The notes: generated by a model from the sequence alone, not told the origin. A DNA stretch of 64,000 bases from Antilocapra americana (GCA_007570785.1 ML664183.1:15126204-15190203), one strand, 5' to 3'; numbered from the stretch's first letter, positions 13,901 through 28,900 are shown. Numbers and translations: made by a program.

Positions 13901-16900
13901 GCCTTGTCAGGGGGGAATTATTAGTCTAGCAATAAAGATGAAGTAGGACTTACAGTATACAAGTCTAATATAGGTCAACTTATAAAAAGTAACCATAGCA
14001 ATAAGAAAGATAGTTACTTTAATTCAATATTTCCACCTGTACATATACTGCTTTACCTATATTTTGCTACAAAAATTAGTTTTGGTTGAAAAGTCACAGG
14101 TGAGCAGACTGTAGCATATTTCTGGTTTGTCTCCTTTATCACTGTTCTGAAGGCTTATTTCTTGAAATGTTTAAATGGTTAATTAGCTTACCCAAAGTAC
14201 AGATACAGTGACACAAACAAGTAAATTCACATTTATAAGGAAATAGCTTTGCATTTGCTTTTAAGAGCAGAAAATATCAATCCTGTATAACTATCAACCC
14301 CCTAATCCTATCCTAATAAATACAGAAATCACATATTTTGTTCTGGAGACTTTTTTAGTAGCAGGTAGAGGGGAGACAATGGTTGTATCATAGCTACAAT
14401 TTTCATATGCTCTCTTATGTAGTCCTTATAGTCTCTTAATAACAAATAATTAAGAAATAGCCACAGTGGTTATGAATTTGGAGGGAGGGGAGTATTTTGT
14501 TACCTAAAATTATAAACCTACTCACATCCAAATTATTTATTGCTAACAAGTCAGATTATTATATAATCATCTTCATGAATGGGTTACCCTTAGGATTACC
14601 CGTACCATGTGGATCACTCACTCCTGCACATTTCATAGTGATCTAGAGAACTTACATTCTCAACCATCCTGAATTCTCAACTACTCTATGGCCCCAAACA
14701 AGGTGAAAAAACAGAGGAACAGTGCTATGGAAATCATAAAAAGGTTATAGTCATTGTAGCTAAGGTACCACTCCTTCAGTGGATAATAGAAAATGACCAT
14801 GCATACTAGTTTGCCATTTCATACTGTTCATGTGGTTCTCAAGGCAAGAATTCTGAAGGGGTTTGCCATTCCCTTCTTCAGTGCCTAAAGAACTATGGAC
14901 AGAGCTTCATACACTGTACAGGAGGCAGTGATCAAAACCATCCCCAAGAAAAAGAAATGCAAAAAGGCAAAATGTCTGAGGAGGCCTTACAAATAGCTGA
15001 GAAAAGAAGAGAAGTGAAAGGCAAAGGAGAAAAGGAAAGATATACCTATCTTGAATGCAGAGTTTCAAAGAATAGCAAGGAGAAATAAGAAAACCTTGCA
15101 AGTGAATAATGCAAAGAAATAGAGGAAAACAACAGAATGGGAAAGACTAGAGAGCTCTTCATGAAAATTAGGGAACGTTTCATGCAAAAATGGGCACAAT
15201 AAAGGACAGAAATGGTATGGACCTAACAGAGACAGTAGATATTAAGAAGAGGTGGCAAGAATACACAGAAGAACTATACAAAAAAGATCTTCATGACCTA
15301 GATAACCACGATGGTATGATCACTCACCTACAGCCAGACATCCTGGAATGTGAAGCCAAGTGGGCCTTAGAAAGCATCACTACAAACAAAGCTAGTGGAG
15401 GTGATGGAATTCCAGTTGAGCTATTTTACCTCCTAAAAGATGATGCTGTGAAAGTGCTGCACTCAATATGCCACCAAATTTGGAAAACTCAGCAATGGCC
15501 ACAGGACTGGAAAAGGTCAGTTTTCATTTCCAGTCCCAAAGAAAGACAATGCCAAAGAATGCTCCAACTACCACACAGTTGCACTCATCTCACACACTAG
15601 TAAAGTAATGCTCAAAATTCTCCAAGCCAGGCTCCAACAGTACATGAATCATGAACTTCCAATAGAGATGTGAGTCTACAGTGTTCATCGAAACCCTTCA
15701 GGCTATTTAATTATGGGCATTGTCGCAGTTTATTACAATCTTGCTACAAGGGCAAAAGCTTCTAGTGAGATGATCAAAAATGCATTCTTTATAGGAAAAT
15801 GTTACAGGGAAATACACAAGAAAAGAATGCTTGCTAAAGATGCTAGATTTCTGAGTGTCAGTCAGCGGTATAGATACATGACAGGTTTCCCAGAACAAGA
15901 TTTTGTTCCATTAATATTTACCAGAAAATTACTTAAGCATTTTACTGGAATGTTCATTTCTTCCCAAAAAAGAGGTTGCGAATTGCATCATATACAAAGA
16001 TTCCTTCCTATACTGGGTTCGGGGCAACTTCTCTTTCATAGTAGTCACAGTGTTCAATGATAATGGTGGTCCAGTGGTTAAAACTCTGTGCTTCCACTAC
16101 AGGGGGAATGGGTTCAATCCCTGGTTGGGAAATGTAAGATTCCACATGCCGCACAGCCAAAAAATGAAAAAATAAAAATCATAACACCTCAAAAAGTGTT
16201 CTTTCTTAAAAATGCAAATCATTAAAAATAAATGCAATGGCCATGGGAAATCACATGACAATGTTTAGAAACTGTAAAGCAGAGTGGTTCTGAGCGTGGG
16301 TTTTGCATACTAGACAAACCTAGGTGTTCAAATCTAAGCCTAAGTTTATTTATATGTAAAATGAAGCTGATAATCCCTACCTTGCTGGGGAGAGAATATT
16401 AATAAATACTATTGATAATAAATACTTATAATTGATCATTTCAAATCCTAGAAGATGATGCTGTGAAAGTGCTGCACTCAATATGCCAGCAAATTTAGAA
16501 AACTCGGCAGTGGCCACAGGACTGGAAAAGGTCAGTTTTCATTCGAATCCCAAAGAAGGGCAGTGCCAAAGAATGTTCAAACTACCACACAATTGCACTC
16601 ATTTCACACACTAGCAAAGTAATGCTCAAAATTCTCCAAGCTTGGCCACAACAGTAAGTGACTGAGAACTTCCAGATGTTTATGCTGCATTTAGAAAAGG
16701 CAGAGGAACCAGAGATCAAATTGCCAACATCTGCTGGATCACAGAAAAAGCAAGGGAATTCCAGAAAAACATCTACTTCTGCTTCACTGACTATGCTAAA
16801 GCCTTTGACTGTGTGGATCACAACAAATTTGTGGAAAATTCTTAAAGAGATGGGAATACCAGACCACCTGACTTGCCTCCTGAGAAACCTGTAAGAAGGT

Positions 16901-19900
16901 GAAGAAGCAACAGTTAGAACTGGACATGGAACAACAGACTGGTTCCAAATTGAGAAAGGAGTAAGTCAAAGCTATATATTGTCACCCTGCTTATTTAACT
17001 TATATGCAGAGTAAATCAGCGAAATGCCAGACTGGATGAATCACAAGGTGAAAATAAGATTGCTGGGAGAAATGTCAACAACTTCAGATATGCAGATGAC
17101 ACCACTCTAATGGCAGAAAATGAAAGGAACTTTAGAGCCTCCTGATGAAGGTGACAGAGGCCAGTGAAAAGGCTGGCTTCAAACTCAACTTTCAAAAAAT
17201 TAAGATCATGGCATCCAGTCCCATCACTTCATGGCAAATAAATAGGGAAAAAGTGGAAACAGTGGCAGATTTTATTTTCTTGGGTTCCAGAATCACTGTG
17301 GACAGTAACTAAAGCCACCGAATTGAGAGACACTTGCTCCTTAGAAAAAAAGCTATGACTAACCTAGACAGCATGTTAAAAAGCAGACATCATTTTGCTG
17401 ACAAACGTCCATCTAATCAAAGCTATGGTTTTTTCAGTAGTCATGTATAGATGTCAGAGTTGGACCACAAGGAAGGCTGACTGCCGAAGAATTGATGCTT
17501 TTGAACTGTGGTGCTGGAGAAAATTCTCACGAGTCCCTTGAAGAGCAAGAAGATTGAAAAGACCCTGATGCTGGGAAAGACTGAAGGCAGGAAGAGAAGT
17601 GGGCAACAGAGGATAAAATGGTTGGATGGCAACACCAATTCAGTGGACATGAGATTGCGCAAACTCCAGTAGATAGTTAAAGACAGGGAAACCTGGCGTG
17701 CTGCAGTGCATGGGGTTGAAAAGAATCAGACACAAATGAGTGACTCAACAATGACAAATGCATATTGGTTTCAACCTATTAGCTCATGAATTATTACATT
17801 AATATAGCTAATGCTATATTATCCTTTAAGTCAACTACTTTTGAAAACATTACTTTTACTGAGGTTCTATGAAGTTTTTATTATATTGGTGTATTATCCA
17901 ATTGTTTTTATTCTTAACAACCTTAGGAGGCAGGTATATTTTACTAATAAACAAAGCAAGACTTAATTTACCCATTTTTCTCAAGGCGAAGCAGCTAACT
18001 AGGTTTCTAAAGTAACGTATGTTCTCTGAGAAAGTCCTCCTTCTCTGTATTCTATTATAAAGTCTTCCTAAAGACAGACTGGTTTACAGACAAAGTGAAA
18101 GCCACTACGTTCTTCCTCATAGCCAGGGAGGTACAGCATAAAGTGAGTCAGCTTAGCACTCACTTCTTCTAGTAGTTTCATAGAAAACACAACTTGACCA
18201 CATTTGCCTTTTGTAATGTTTAGCTCAAAGTCTTCCTGTCAAATGGCCTTTTCTTCAAATGAAAAAAGAATAAAGAGGAAAAAAAATGTGGAGACATTTT
18301 GGCAGAAAAGGTGACTTTCCATTACGATAGGCACAGAAATAACAGAAATACTGTGATGCTAAATTGATAAGAGCATAACATCTAAAAACATTAAAATAAA
18401 GGCAGCTTTAAACACCTGTATCCTCTAGAGAGTTTATAACATGATAGTGTAAAAAATAGGGACATTTAGATTTTCTCAGGTTTTTTCCTTGGGTAAGTAA
18501 ATTTCCTTCTATTTGCAACTTTTGTGTTTCCTGGTTTAGGAGTTAGCTTTCATAATGGCCTCCTGCTAGCAGCTGAAGAAGTACCTTTCTTTGCTGGTGG
18601 TTCATCTTGTTGAAGTTCAATTTCATTTAATCTTTTTCTTCCTGAATACGTTTTAGTTTTGCTGTCCTTAGACATTTCAATCGTTTCATTACAAACCAAT
18701 TTATTGTTTATTATTAAAGAAGAATTATCAACATTGTCCTAAAGTAAAATAAATTAAAATTAGTTCACATATAGAAAGCTATAATAAATCTAACATCCAT
18801 ATAAATTAAAATTCAATACTGCATCATAAAAATTGTATTTTCAAGTTTGTTGAAACATTTTCTAGGTTATTTCCTAAATCTCACCCTACCCTAAAATAAC
18901 TGATAACTCTATGAAATGAGTAATATTAACTAACTTGTATATTCACTAAGGAGGACCCCCCAAAAAAAGTAAGTGTGTAGTTTCACCCTGATACCAAAAC
19001 TAAAAACAAATTAATCTTTAGATTTTCTAAGAAGATCAGGTGGGTTAGAGACTTATTTGCAGATAAGCAGAGTCCTAAAACACTTAACCTCTAAATCATA
19101 AACAAAATGTGCTTTGAAAAAGAGAAATAGGAAAAGACTATGACATAATTGCTCCTTATAGATACTTTCACTTAAAATTTTGAGTAATCTTGAATAGCTA
19201 GAAAGCATCAATCATTTTGTTTTGCAACCAAAGCTCAAAATAACCGTGTCCTACACTTTAACAAATCCCAGAAAAAGTTCTAATTTTAGCTTCTAGCCTT
19301 TGTATATTCAAAGATACACAATCTATATACTGCTTTAATACTGAGCTCCTAGTTTATCTAGATGAAAAAAACCACTTAGGTTTTCATTTTTTAAGGCAAA
19401 GACTGCACCTCCCTAATAGGACAGCAGAAAGGTACCCAGAAAGGGTGAAACCTTGGCAATTCAGTCATGTTTATAAAGTAATTAAAGGAATGGGAAAGGC
19501 AGAGATTAATTAAATCCCTACATACTGGTAGCAATCCATTTGCGGGGGGCAGATAGGTGGTGAGTAAAACTATATTAGAAAATAAAACATCAGTTTATAT
19601 TATAAAATCATCATTTTGTTAAGAGATACAGATAAAAATGACTTTAAGTCATAAAGTAATGATTAAAAAAAAAAAAGCAGTCTTTTTAGATAGCCATAAA
19701 TAAAGACTATCATGAAGAACCACCTCCATGCTTTTTCACAATTAGTCCCTTGGTGTCACTGATAAGCGACAAAGTCCCAGGATAGAGGAATCGGACCTCA
19801 GACAAAGTCTGAGTTTTCAAACAGTCTATGACAATGTTAAGTTCTCCCCCCTTTCACGTTCAGACGTATCATAATCACCTAATCATTTTTCTCCTCTTCA

Positions 19901-22900
19901 AATTACACAATCTTCACTAAGGAAAAAAATCTATCTTCCACAAGTGTCAGTTACCAAAAGGAATATTTTCTGCCTAGAGTATTCTTGGTAGGAATACTCT
20001 AAAGAACCATTCAAAACAAACTTTTAATCATTAAAGGAGTCTGCTTTGGACTCTATGGAACAGTGACCCTAGATCAACAGCTGATCAGCACAGTCAGGTT
20101 AAGTTCTAATTTACTTTTCATTTGTTTATTTATGTGAACAATTTAGCACACTATTTTTTTTAAGTTAGTTGACAAAACAGAGTCTAGAGCCTATCTAAAA
20201 AATTTACTCAAAGGCAAGGACTATTAAATTAGGACTATTGCTTATTTTATATTGCTTTTTTACTATTATTTACACAAACATTAACATTATGTGATATGCA
20301 AACATACTACAGAAATAGATATAATTCCCTGTTAAAGTTCCAAAAATCTTCTTCAAAGTTGTAGGCACTAGAAGTGATCTATCTCTGGCTTCTCTTTTTC
20401 TGGTTTGTTTTTTTTCTTTTCCCTTCAACAAATCTAAAGCTGGACTTAAAATTCAGATCAAGTCCTGGAAGCTCAGCTGGTAAAGAATCCGCCTGCAGTG
20501 CAGGAGACTCCAGTTCAATTCTTGGGTCAGAAAATGCCCTGGAGGAGGGATAGGCTGTCGATTCCAGTATTCCTGGGCTTCCCTGGTGGCTCAGCTGGTA
20601 AACAATCCACCTGCAAGGCGGAAGACCTGGATTCGATCCCTGGGTAGGAAGAGCCCCTGGAGAGGGAAACGACTACCCACTCCAGTATTCTGATCTGGAG
20701 AATTCCATGGACTGTAAAGTCCATGAGGTCGCAAAGTCGGACAGACTGAGCAACCTTCACTCACTCACTCAGAACAAAAACAGGTAGCAAATAATGAACT
20801 CAAAGTGCAAAGAGCCTGGAGGTCCAGCAATTCATTTACTTGAGAAAGTCAAAAGCCCTAAGTTGTAAAAAGTTATACCTCCTTTTATTTCACAAATCAA
20901 TTTCCTCTTCTTAATCCATACCACCACGACCCAACTACCTTAAATCAAAGTCCGCATCAACTACCACCTGAACTTTTTCAAGTTTTCTGGTTGGTCTCCC
21001 AGCCTTCATTCTAATTCTACCTCAATCCCATCTTCCAAGTTTCTAAAAATATCAACTCAAAATAAAAAATCACCTATGCTATTCTTCTTAAAATTAATGA
21101 CTCCTTGCTGCCTACAGAATACAACCCAAACACTTTAATGAAGTATTTAAGGCCTCCTGCTTCCCTGGTGGCTCAGATGGTAAAGAATCTGCCTGCAATG
21201 CAGGAGGTCTGAGTTTGATCCCTGGGTCAGGAAGATCCCCTGGAGAAAGAAATCTCAACCCACTCCAGTATTCTTGCCTGGAGAATCAATCCCATGGACA
21301 GAGACATCTGGAGGGCTATGGCCCATGAGGTCGCAGTCGGACACAAGTGAGCAACTAATACACACACTGTCTACCCTAATCTACTGCTCCTAGCATCATT
21401 ATTTACCTACACCAACTGAAAGGCTTCTCATATGTCCATGACTGTGTATTCTGATTCTTTGATCTAGAAAGCCGGTGTACCTTTCTGTCCCTAACACCTA
21501 CCAACAGCTCCTACTTTGGACTAGATACATTTCACTTGCCATTTAAGATTCAACTTAATCATTTTCATCTGCACAAAGTATTCTCTCAAACCCTATCTAT
21601 TCCAAGCTTCTTGTACATACTGACTACCACTGCACATTTTATTATAAATACATTCATGTTGGTTTTCTCTTACTGGGGAGCTGTTAAGGGGAGTAGTTTT
21701 TATTAATCTGTATAATTCCTAGAATCTAGCAGAGCACCTGGCACACAGAATCTCAGTTTTTCTTGACAAAATAAATCATTTTATGCTTCTCCTCCTAACT
21801 CTCTACCTTAAAACGGGGGTATTTCTCCTAGTTCAGAAAAGTTAAACAATAATACATATAACAGATATGAGAAAAAATCCAATAATATATAATTAGAAAT
21901 TGTAATTAATTAAAATATTAATTATGTTACCAATATAATTCAACAGAAGTGACAGACAAGTCAGATGGAATGAATAATGCATCTAATAAATGCCAAACGA
22001 GAGGTCTGCTACAAGAGATTAGACAGAGGACGAGCTATGCTTCTCCAGAGAATGTTCCTTATTTAGCCTTGTAGTATCAAAAACCTATCTGATGTTGAGA
22101 TGATACAAAGAAAGTTGTGGGTACTGGCTTTCAACTCTCAACACACAAAGGAGGGTCAAGTGTAACATTTTATAATATGGTAGTCTCTGGTTACCTGTAG
22201 AGAATACATTCTGAGACTTAGTAGTTGCCTGGAACCATGGAAATATTGAATCCTATATACACTATGCTTTTTCCTGTACATGCCTACAAAGTTAAGTACA
22301 TGCCTAAAGTTTAACTTAAAAATTAATCACAGGGACCTCCCTGGTGGCCCAGTGGTTACGACTTCCTGCTCCCAGTGCAGGGGACTCAGGTTTGATCCCT
22401 GGTCAGGAAACTAGATCCTACATGCCGCAACTAAAGATCCCTCACGCCACAACTAAGATCTGGCAGAGCCAAATAAATACTTTTTAAAAAAATTAAGCAC
22501 ACAATGAGATTAACAATAATAAAATGGAACAATTATAACAATATACCATAATAAGTTATGTGAATGCAGCAGCCTCAGTTGCTCTCAAAATTATCTTTTA
22601 CAAATTTAATGCTTTTTACATCTTAAGCACTTATGCTCTATGGCCATAACTTTTGCAGTTTGAGGTGTAACAGCAAAACTAGCACATAGAAGATTCATTC
22701 TTATCATAGATCTTAGCAACCTCAGCATACAATTTTTTTCTTTCCTTATTGAGAATTTTCACCTTTACTTTTAAACAAAGCACTTTATAGCTTCGCTATA
22801 ACATATCCAAACTGTCAGCATCACTACTCTTCTGCTTTGGGGGCATTAGTAAGCAAAATCAGCATTACTCGAACACAAGCACTATGATACCAACAACAGA

Positions 22901-25900
22901 CAATCTGATAAACAAGACTAACAGGAGGGATATGCTAGACAAAGGGATGAGTCAGGCCAGGCAGGATGGAGCAACATGGCATAAGATTTCATCACACTAC
23001 TCAGAACAGCACACAATGTAAAATTCATGAATTATTTCAGGCACTTTTCATTTAATCCTTCTGACCATGGTTAACCCACAGAAAGTGAAACTGCAGATAA
23101 AGGGGAACTACTGTATACCACACTTGCCTCTGTTAGAGAAAAAACATACAAAAGCTGAGAATTTTAGCTATTAATTTACTCAACCTATTATGTTATTAAC
23201 ATTATGTCAAAAAATAATTCGAAGGTAACTGCAATAAAAAATGAATATAAAAGAAAGCCAAAAACCATTGTTTAATAAAAAAACTATTAAAAGACAGGAT
23301 GATAATCCAATCCTAAACTACCTAAATATAACATTACCTAAACTTCTATTTATAAAAGGCTACTTAAAAACCCTTAAAATGTTGTAGTTTGTCTTGCAGT
23401 GACTGAGTTGTCTCCAACTCTTTTGCAACAGTATGGAGTGTAGCCTACAAGGCTCCTCTGTCCATGGGATTTGTCAGGCAGGACACACTGGACTGGGTTG
23501 TCATTTCCTTCTGCAGGGGATCTTCCCAACCCAGGGGTCGAATCCACACCTCCTGCATGGCAAGCAGATTCTTCACTGCTGAGCCCTGACAAGCCTATAA
23601 AGGCTTTATATGCTATAGTGAATAATGTAATTTTTAAAAGAAAATATCCCTGCTATTAAATATATGAACTTTAGCAAAACTGTATAAAATAGAAACAAGC
23701 TTCTAAAAACCTAATGCCATTTATAGTTCTATAGAGATGGACGTACAGATATAGACAGATTTATCAATAGAGTACAGCTATACAGAGATAGAGATCTTTT
23801 TGATCTGTGGATATCAAAGCACATCTAAGTTTCTTTCACCCCAGAGCTCCCCATCCAATTTGCTGAGGCTTGAACTTCTAAGGGCTACACAGTATTGTCC
23901 CTCTTATGTACAAAACATTCCCAGCTTAAGTTTGTGAAGCTCAAACTGCCATCTTCTAAGTTCTAAAAAATTCATATTGGCGCGAGAATGAATTGAATTC
24001 AATGCCAAGATAAGCAAGTCAACATTCTTAGTAAATTAGTCTCAGAGTATAAGCTACTTTAAATTATTTTCAACCAAAGCAAACATACTCTTTATTTAAT
24101 TTATAACACAAATAAAGTTAGATTCTTACACTGCCTTTAAATGTGCTTTCCATATGAAATTTTAGGTTCTGAAACTTGTTGATAGTATCCTCCTTTTGGT
24201 CAATTTTATCCATCAACTCTTGAATTCTTTGATTCTGCATAATTATTTTCTTTGGGAAGGAAAAAAACAAAGTTTAGTGAATGTACTTCGGGGATAACTA
24301 GAATGCAAATATGATACAGTTTAGAATTCCTTCAAATTTTAAGATTAAGCAAAAAAAACCCCACAATACACTATGCATAGCATGACTTTACTTTCATTTA
24401 AAAAATTAACATGCCTAAACATAACAGGAAAATGAAGCAATATATCATAATGGATAAGAGGAATCAGGAGTCACATGACCTGGGCTTGAATCCTCACTTC
24501 TCTACTTTCTAGTTGTGAACCCCAAGCAAGTTATTTAATGCCTACGTAAAAAACAAAAAAATAACAGTATCTATATCATAAGGTTGTTCTGAGACTTAAA
24601 CAACTAAAGAACTTGAAAGAGTTCATAGAAAATGTGCTATAAAAAATACATATGTGTGTATGTGTGTGTACATATACATAAAATAATCTCAAAGAGCTAC
24701 TTACCAAGTTGGTTTGGATTTGTTTTCAATGTAAGAGAGACATTATGGGGGACTAATGTACCTTCTATTTTACATAGTTTAATATAACAGTATGTTTACA
24801 ACTAGCAGCTATTTTTATAAATAGGAAAAAAATAAAATGAGAATAGGAATTGTCTAAACAACAGCTAAAATGTCTTGTTCTAAGTACATTATTTTGGTTA
24901 TCTTTTTAAGTACTGGGTATTAGATGCCAAGATTTTGAATTATTTATATCTGATCCCATGTTAAAATATTCAGCTCTTTAGAAGAACAAACCTAAGGTCA
25001 GGAAAAATATTAAGTTTAGAGTTTTAAATTCACTTCACCTGTATGTATACCTGCAATTTCTTACTTAGATCTAACAATGTCAAATCCATCTACAACCACT
25101 TAAGAGTAACGATCTGAAGGTATAAAGTGCTAGGGATTTTCAGATTCTGATGCTGCACACTGATCAGGCCATATCCTAAATTTTAAAACAGTAACTTCAG
25201 ACACGATAAACACTATTTAAATAATCTACTCAACACAATGCACCTGGTAAAAGAATGACATAGAGATGACTCTGACAGCACATACAGATCTAAGATGCCT
25301 TCTAAGGGAAGAAAGCAAGACACAGAACTACAATCCTATTCATATAAATTTTTTAAAAGATGTATGTTACACACATACACACACACGTATATATACACAT
25401 ATACAAATAAAATCTTTTCTGGAAAGACCAAAGAAACTTTCCAGAGACCATATGTGGAAAGAGGTATGAGAGTGAAGGCGCTTACATACTCATTAATTAT
25501 TCATGCTATTTTACTCATTAATTTCCTTATCAAGATAAAGTAAAGCTTAAAAGCATTACCTTATTAGATTTCTCAAGCTCTTGAACCAATGAATTTAAAT
25601 TAATTTCTGATTCTGAAAAAGAATATTAAAAATAAATATCCATGCAACTAAAGAAATACATCGCTAAATAAACATGAACCATAAGCTGCTACAGTAAACA
25701 CTTCATTGTTATACTCAGGAAAAAGAATTTTCACAGCACTAGAAGCACACAAACAGCTACAAATTCTACCACCAGAGAGTAATGTTTCTGGAAAAGCCAC
25801 TTTCAAAACCCAGGGCAAAAATGAATGCTGTCTGCTCAATAGTAGAAAATTTCTGGAATAATGTCAGAAGAGAAGAGGCTTATACCTTTCTGATCCACTT

Positions 25901-28900
25901 CATAATGAGGCATCACTTATCTGCTATTTTCCATTCATCTTGTTTCACACAGAAAAGGGCAGAGTATTTCATCTAATACTTGAAACTCAGATGTGACAAG
26001 CCCTTCGAGTCCCCCACCACCACACACACATGCACACATATAAATGAACAAACTTTACAGCTTTACAATTTCCTGTGAGATTTCTTAATTTGCTGATAAA
26101 GCTATACTTAGGTTTTGGCTTTTCCTGAAAGTCTATTTTCTAGTAATATTAGTCTAAAAGTAAAGAAAAGCAAAAATATATTTTTACTAGTAAATTACTG
26201 TAAACTCATACAAATGGTAAAATATTAAATGTTACCTCCATCATTTTCTGACCATTTGGTAAATAAGCTGCATAAATCTCATACTTACCAACTGTCTTTT
26301 TAAGATTTTATAATATCTACATAGGGATATAAAACAATCACTTACCACTTTCTCTCTTTTTTAACTCTTCTTGGGTTTTGATTAATTCTTCTTTGGTTTT
26401 AGCTAATTCAGCTTTAACTTGATTAAACTTTATTTCTAAACAAGCAATAGCTTCCTGGGGGTCAGCAAGAGATGCAATATATAAGTGAGCAATTTCAGCC
26501 TGTTTCTTAATACCAGTGACATCATCTTGAAGAGAATCAATAATATCTTCAATTCCTACATAATTATGTCCTTCCTAAAAATAGCAAAAACCACATGCCT
26601 ATTGTTAACAGTGGCTTTCACTACTTCAGCATGAAAGTACATCTAGCGTGTTTCACTACATCTAGCATGTTTTAAAAACAAATAGCAAAACAAATGCAAA
26701 ACTTATGATTTTTTAAACATATTATTTATGTTTTTCTATTAGGTGACTATAGACATGTTTATGTTTTCTTATACAGAAGTAGCTCCAATTATGAAAAAGA
26801 TGTGTTCCATTAGTCATCTTCTACTTTATGGTACATGAGACATTATTTCTCCATAAGAACAATGTCATAAACTGCACGTTGTCTATGTACAGTTTACAGA
26901 ACAATTATAATTACCTAGTTCAAGTATACTCTTAGTCATATAATGAGTCTTTAAGATTTTTTTGGGTAAGCTGAAGAAAATCTTCATTTTCAAAATTCAG
27001 ACTGAATCTCAAACTATGTCAAGGACACCGAATGATGGTTTGATGGCAAGAGCCTAGACATTACCATCCTGGACCACTGAACTAAGTAATTAAAAAATAA
27101 AGCAAAACAAAAACAACCAACCATTCCAAAAAGATAGATTAATTTCAGCTTCTGTAGAAGCAGCAGAAAAGAAAAATGTTTCCTCAACGGTAAATGGTTA
27201 TTCAGCTAACCAAGAGTGATTTTTCTATATATAAATATTTTGTTTTAATCAGAACAGAATTAAATGACTCTAATTACATGACTCTCAGCCAGTAAAATTC
27301 TTAAGTTTAAAACAAATCTGAGTGGGTATCCCATAATCAGACAAAAAGCAATCTACCTACAAACAACACAATGACTCAAGCAACACCAATCTGAGATATA
27401 AATGTAAAGGATATTTTTTTCTAAGTTCAATAGCTATACTTAAACTATTTGTGTTTCCATTCCTAACAAAGCATACGTACTCATAATAAAGTTACATATT
27501 AAGTTTTTTTTAAATTCTGCAGTATATTAAATTGTCATTGATGTCATATACTAAATCCTGATACCTATACTTCATGTATTTAATATTTCAGTTAACATAC
27601 TTCAGTTTCATCTTTCATGGTGTGATCTTCATTCTTTGGTTCCTCCTGAGTATCACATTTACCAATCAAATCCTTGAAAATAGCCAAACGACATTCAGCA
27701 TTTTCTTCTAAAATTTCTCGTTCCTGAAGGAGAGTTTCCCTTTATAACAAAAATTAATTCCATTAAGAAACAGAAAAACCACTACTTTACATTTTTATTT
27801 TAAATTTCTAAGATTAAGCACATTATAAATTAAAGTAAAAGTGTAAATTAAAGTGAAAGTGTTAGTTGCTGAGTCGTCTCTGCCTCTCTGTGACCCCACT
27901 GACCATAGCCCACCAGGCTCATCTGTCCACGGGACTTTCCAGGTAAGAACACTTAAGTGGGTTGCCATTTCCTCCTCCAGGGGATCTTTCTGACCGAGGA
28001 ATCAAGCCCAGGTCTCTTGCACTGAAGTCAGATTCTTTACCACGTGAGCCACCAGGGAAGTCCCTGGTGGTTCAGACAGTAAATAAAAAGGTTTGTAAAT
28101 TAAAAGTCAGTTTAAATAATCACTCATATATAATTCACAATCACCATAGGGATTAGCAATAGCTACTTTCAAGTTTGCATAAAGGTTAGAGTTTAGAAGT
28201 CACCTAACAAAAGAAAAATTTTTTTCACAAGTAAATAAAATTTTCAATTTTTACCTGGACACAAACAAAAAAACTTACTTAAAGTCAGCTTCTCGTTGGG
28301 CCAAATACTGAGTAAACTCCTGTGTAACTTCTTCACGAATTTTAAATTCCAATGTTAACTTTTCTTTTCTTTCATTTATCAGTTTTTTTTTCAAATCTTC
28401 TATTAAATCCAAAAGTTTCTAAAATATAAATATTAAAATTCTAATTAAAAAGCAAATAAATCCCAAGAGAAAGATATTCCATGTGTTCAAAAATAAAACT
28501 TTTTCATTTCATTTCATTACTATATAATTATGTTTCCTTTTACTAAAGATAGTATTTTCACTGAAAACTATGTATATGCAGAGATTCATTAATGTGAAAA
28601 ATCAAGTTCATCTCGCCGCATTTTAGAAACAGACATAGTTCAAATGTCTGTCTGGTTATACAAAGAATGAAGAGAAAAGAAAATGTGAGCAGCTGTTATC
28701 TACTAGGAACTACCTTGGGGTTCATTTAATCCACACAACCTTTTTTATACTTAGTAGGAGCACTCAAATTTCCTAGGTTGGGAAAGTAAGGTCCAAGTCT
28801 GTGGTACATGCTTAAGTTTGAGTTTAAAGTTAGTCTGTCAAAATATAAAGATGACATGTTACACAGAGCAGTTACTGCGAATCCCCAGTTTTCAAAATGG

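Larger units (their letters stand above)
9364..18584. other. KIF20B intron 19, 9.2 kb, repeat-rich
   Basis: This is the largest internal intron in the window. It contains an MIR (about 9,880-10,040), a 70-base BovB/SINE end (10,799-10,869), an L1 (about 11,640-12,755), two BovB pieces (14,829-15,672 and 16,445-17,752) with an unassigned block between them, a CHR-2 SINE (16,064-16,180) and another MIR (16,280-16,440). The stretches 10,060-10,790, 12,760-14,825 and 17,760-18,580 show nothing I recognise. Confidence 0.6.
18739..24129. other. KIF20B intron 18
   Basis: The intron contains Bov-A SINEs (20,463-20,762; 21,159-21,360; 23,382-23,592), an L2-like end (about 21,700-21,770) and a Tigger-type DNA transposon with a nested CHR-2 SINE (22,178-23,113). 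I recognise nothing in 18,740-20,460. Confidence 0.55.
25613..28278. other. KIF20B introns 16, 15 and 14
   Basis: Apart from exons 15 and 16 and the SINE at 27,852-28,080, I see only AT-rich unique sequence here, plus a short CA-rich patch at about 26,013-26,040. No repeats or RNA genes are recognised in 25,613-26,345 or 26,575-27,600. Confidence 0.5.
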
